DNA from: Methanomethylovorans sp. PtaU1.Bin073
Lineage (GTDB): Archaea > Halobacteriota > Methanosarcinia > Methanosarcinales > Methanosarcinaceae
NCBI GenBank assembly: GCA_002067265.1
Contig: MVQW01000268.1
Coordinates: 1 to 6,570, forward strand
Reading direction: 5' to 3'
DNA: 6,570 nucleotides
This document shows positions 5,562 through 6,570 of the stretch, one piece after another (positions within the stretch are counted from its first letter, which is position 1; every line of letters begins with the position of its first letter). The position numbers and the translations under genes are program-made. Below the pieces are notes generated by a model, which saw nothing but the letters and a program-made list of their open reading frames with translations, ran no database searches and was not told where the DNA came from.

Positions 5562-5574
5562 GAAAAAAATAAAG
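5562..5574 (-). promoter_or_regulatory. Weak TATA-like promoter of nth
   Basis: On the minus strand CTTTATTTTTTTC lies about 40-50 nt before the nth ATG. Usual spacing would give a start near 5543 and a leader of about 20 nt, which agrees with the ATG at 5522. The same T-rich stretch follows the porB terminator hairpin, so it may instead belong to transcription termination of the por operon. Confidence 0.25.
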
Positions 5575-5581
5575 GGGGGAA

Positions 5582-5620
5582 AATAGAGTAAAAAGAAATA
5601 ACTAAGGGCTCTCAAAGCCC
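5582..5620 (-). terminator. Terminator at the end of the por operon
   Basis: Read on the minus strand, GGGCT-5nt-AGCCC (5606-5620) overlaps the porB stop codon. It is followed by TTAGTTATTTCTTTTTACTC and further T-runs toward 5560. Stem plus U-tracts indicate that porB is the last gene of its operon. Confidence 0.6.
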
Positions 5621-6484
5621 GTAGTACTCGATGTTCTTGTCAGCAATGGCCTGTATCTTGGCTATCTCTTCAGCACCGCCTTCCTTGCTAAACAGGTGCT
5701 TGAAACGGCTCTGCATTTTAAGATAGTCTTCTACAGGTGCGGCTTTACCAATCTTTCTTACCTTGGTGATCTCTCCGTTCTCCATTTCGAACAGAGGCCA
5801 CAGGCCGGTCTTAACAGCCATCTGGGCAACTTCTACGGTTTTAGAAGTATCGAATCCCCAGCCCGTTGTACAGGGGGCATGGCAGTGTATATATGTTGGA
5901 CCTGGTGTTTCTGTGGCTTTCTTCACCTTGTTGATCATGTCCTTACCATATCCCAGGGATGTGGTAGCCACGTATGGTGAACCGTGTGCTGCAATAATGG
6001 CAGGCATGTTCTTTTTAGGCCTCTGGTTACCAAAGGAAACCTTTCCGGCGGGACTTGTTGTGGTTGAAGCGTCAAATGGTGTTCCACTGCTTCTCTGAAC
6101 ACCTGTGTTCATGTAAGCTTCATTGTCTACACAGACATAGGTAAAGTCATGTCCTCTCTCAAAAGCTCCTGAAATGGCCTGTAGACCAATATCCATGGTA
6201 GCACCGTCACCACCAATGGCTATGATCCTTGTATTGCCCTTCTTTCCCATAGCTATCAGTGCAGCTTCTATACCTGAAGCAACTGCAGCGGCATTCTCAA
6301 AAAGGGAATGTATCCAGGGTACGTTCCATGAGGTTTCAGGGAACGGAGTTGTCATAACCTCAAGACAACCTGTAGGACTGACAACTATGCAGTCCTCACC
6401 TGCACCCATAAGTGTGAATTTAGCAGCCATTGCATCACAGCAGCCTGCGCATCCCCTGTGTCCTGAAACTAAAAGCTGTTTCAT
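5612..6484 (-). CDS. porB: Pyruvate:ferredoxin oxidoreductase beta subunit
   Basis: This 290-residue thiamine-diphosphate subunit belongs to the four-subunit archaeal enzyme that interconverts pyruvate + CoA and acetyl-CoA + CO2 with ferredoxin. In methanogens it mostly works toward pyruvate for biosynthesis. The N-terminus GHRGCAGCC (8-16) supplies the CxxC pair (C12, C15) of the [4Fe-4S] site. C40 in SPTGCLE and one cysteine of [11 protein letters not shown] (C201/C205) complete it. The ThDP-Mg motif runs from GDGATMDIG (92-100) to [10 protein letters not shown] (119-128). [25 protein letters not shown] (47-71) is the usual cofactor-proximal stretch. Length is normal for PorB. The ATG has a GGAGG site 7 nt upstream (6492-6496), lying inside porA, and the ATGA overlap with the porA stop suggests translational coupling. 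It is the last gene of the operon. Confidence 0.95.
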   Translation of the reverse strand: MKQLLVSGHRGCAGCCDAMAAKFTLMGAGEDCIVVSPTGCLEVMTTPFPETSWNVPWIHSLFENAAAVASGIEAALIAMGKKGNTRIIAIGGDGATMDIGLQAISGAFERGHDFTYVCVDNEAYMNTGVQRSSGTPFDASTTTSPAGKVSFGNQRPKKNMPAIIAAHGSPYVATTSLGYGKDMINKVKKATETPGPTYIHCHAPCTTGWGFDTSKTVEVAQMAVKTGLWPLFEMENGEITKVRKIGKAAPVEDYLKMQSRFKHLFSKEGGAEEIAKIQAIADKNIEYYGL

Positions 6485-6570
6485 ATTAGTTCCTCCCTCA
6501 CATCAGTGAACTGGCTTTCTACCTTGATACCAGATTTTATTACATCCTGAGCTTCAGATATTATTTTCTC
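6481..6570 (-). CDS. porA: Pyruvate:ferredoxin oxidoreductase alpha subunit, C-terminal end (5' part outside window)
   Basis: The minus-strand frame is open from the window edge and ends at a TGA that shares ATGA with the porB start. It gives the last 29 residues, with [15 protein letters not shown] followed by [10 protein letters not shown] at the C-terminus. The identification comes mainly from position: archaeal por operons place porA directly before porB, and the D-[VL]-REEL ending is typical of PorA. The short fragment alone would not prove it. Confidence 0.8.
   Translation of the reverse strand, partial: EKIISEAQDVIKSGIKVESQFTDVREELI

Noticed and set aside
5763..6509. Plus-strand open frames opposite porB
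   Set aside because: They mirror the codon structure of porB and lack start signals. One runs across the porA/porB junction.

Overview
The window looks like a chromosomal segment of a methanogenic archaeon, most plausibly a methylotrophic member of the Methanosarcinaceae. The evidence is a four-subunit-type archaeal pyruvate:ferredoxin oxidoreductase (separate alpha and beta genes joined by an ATGA overlap), TATA-box-like promoters in place of bacterial -35/-10 pairs, strong GGAGG ribosome binding sites, T-rich gene ends, a DUF3303 protein and an Isf/FMN-reductase-type flavoprotein. The genus is inferred from protein character, not from a marker gene.

Layout. At 1-108 (+) is the 3' end of a GNAT acetyltransferase. 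It overlaps by 4 bp, tail to tail, a minus-strand gene for a short QueG-like protein with two [4Fe-4S] motifs (105-845). Just upstream of that gene on the same strand is a VOC (glyoxalase-fold) gene with a helical C-terminal tail (867-1355); the two probably form an operon. A hairpin at 1499-1520 follows a SulP anion transporter with a C-terminal STAS domain (1529-3229, minus), which has a clear TATA-like promoter. After about 250 bp of non-coding DNA comes a small DUF3303 gene (3478-3744, minus). The 375 bp from 3745 to 4119 is AT-rich and separates this gene from a divergent flavoprotein gene (4120-4842, +). It holds several inverted repeats that look like operators and a short coding-like remnant. 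An endonuclease III gene (4869-5522, minus) converges on the flavoprotein gene. The right end is the tail of a por operon: porB complete (5612-6484, minus) and the last 29 codons of porA (6481-6570, minus).

How the genes work together. porA and porB encode subunits of one enzyme that links pyruvate and acetyl-CoA with ferredoxin. The rest are individual housekeeping or accessory genes: DNA repair (Nth), anion uptake (SulP), and redox or unknown functions (QueG-like, VOC, flavoprotein, DUF3303). No CRISPR array, transposon, phage gene, tRNA or rRNA was seen. I do not see a clear new multi-gene system. The parts most worth a second look are the paired inverted repeats and gene remnant in front of the flavoprotein gene, the non-canonical QueG-like protein paired with the VOC protein, and the rearranged cysteines of the flavoprotein.
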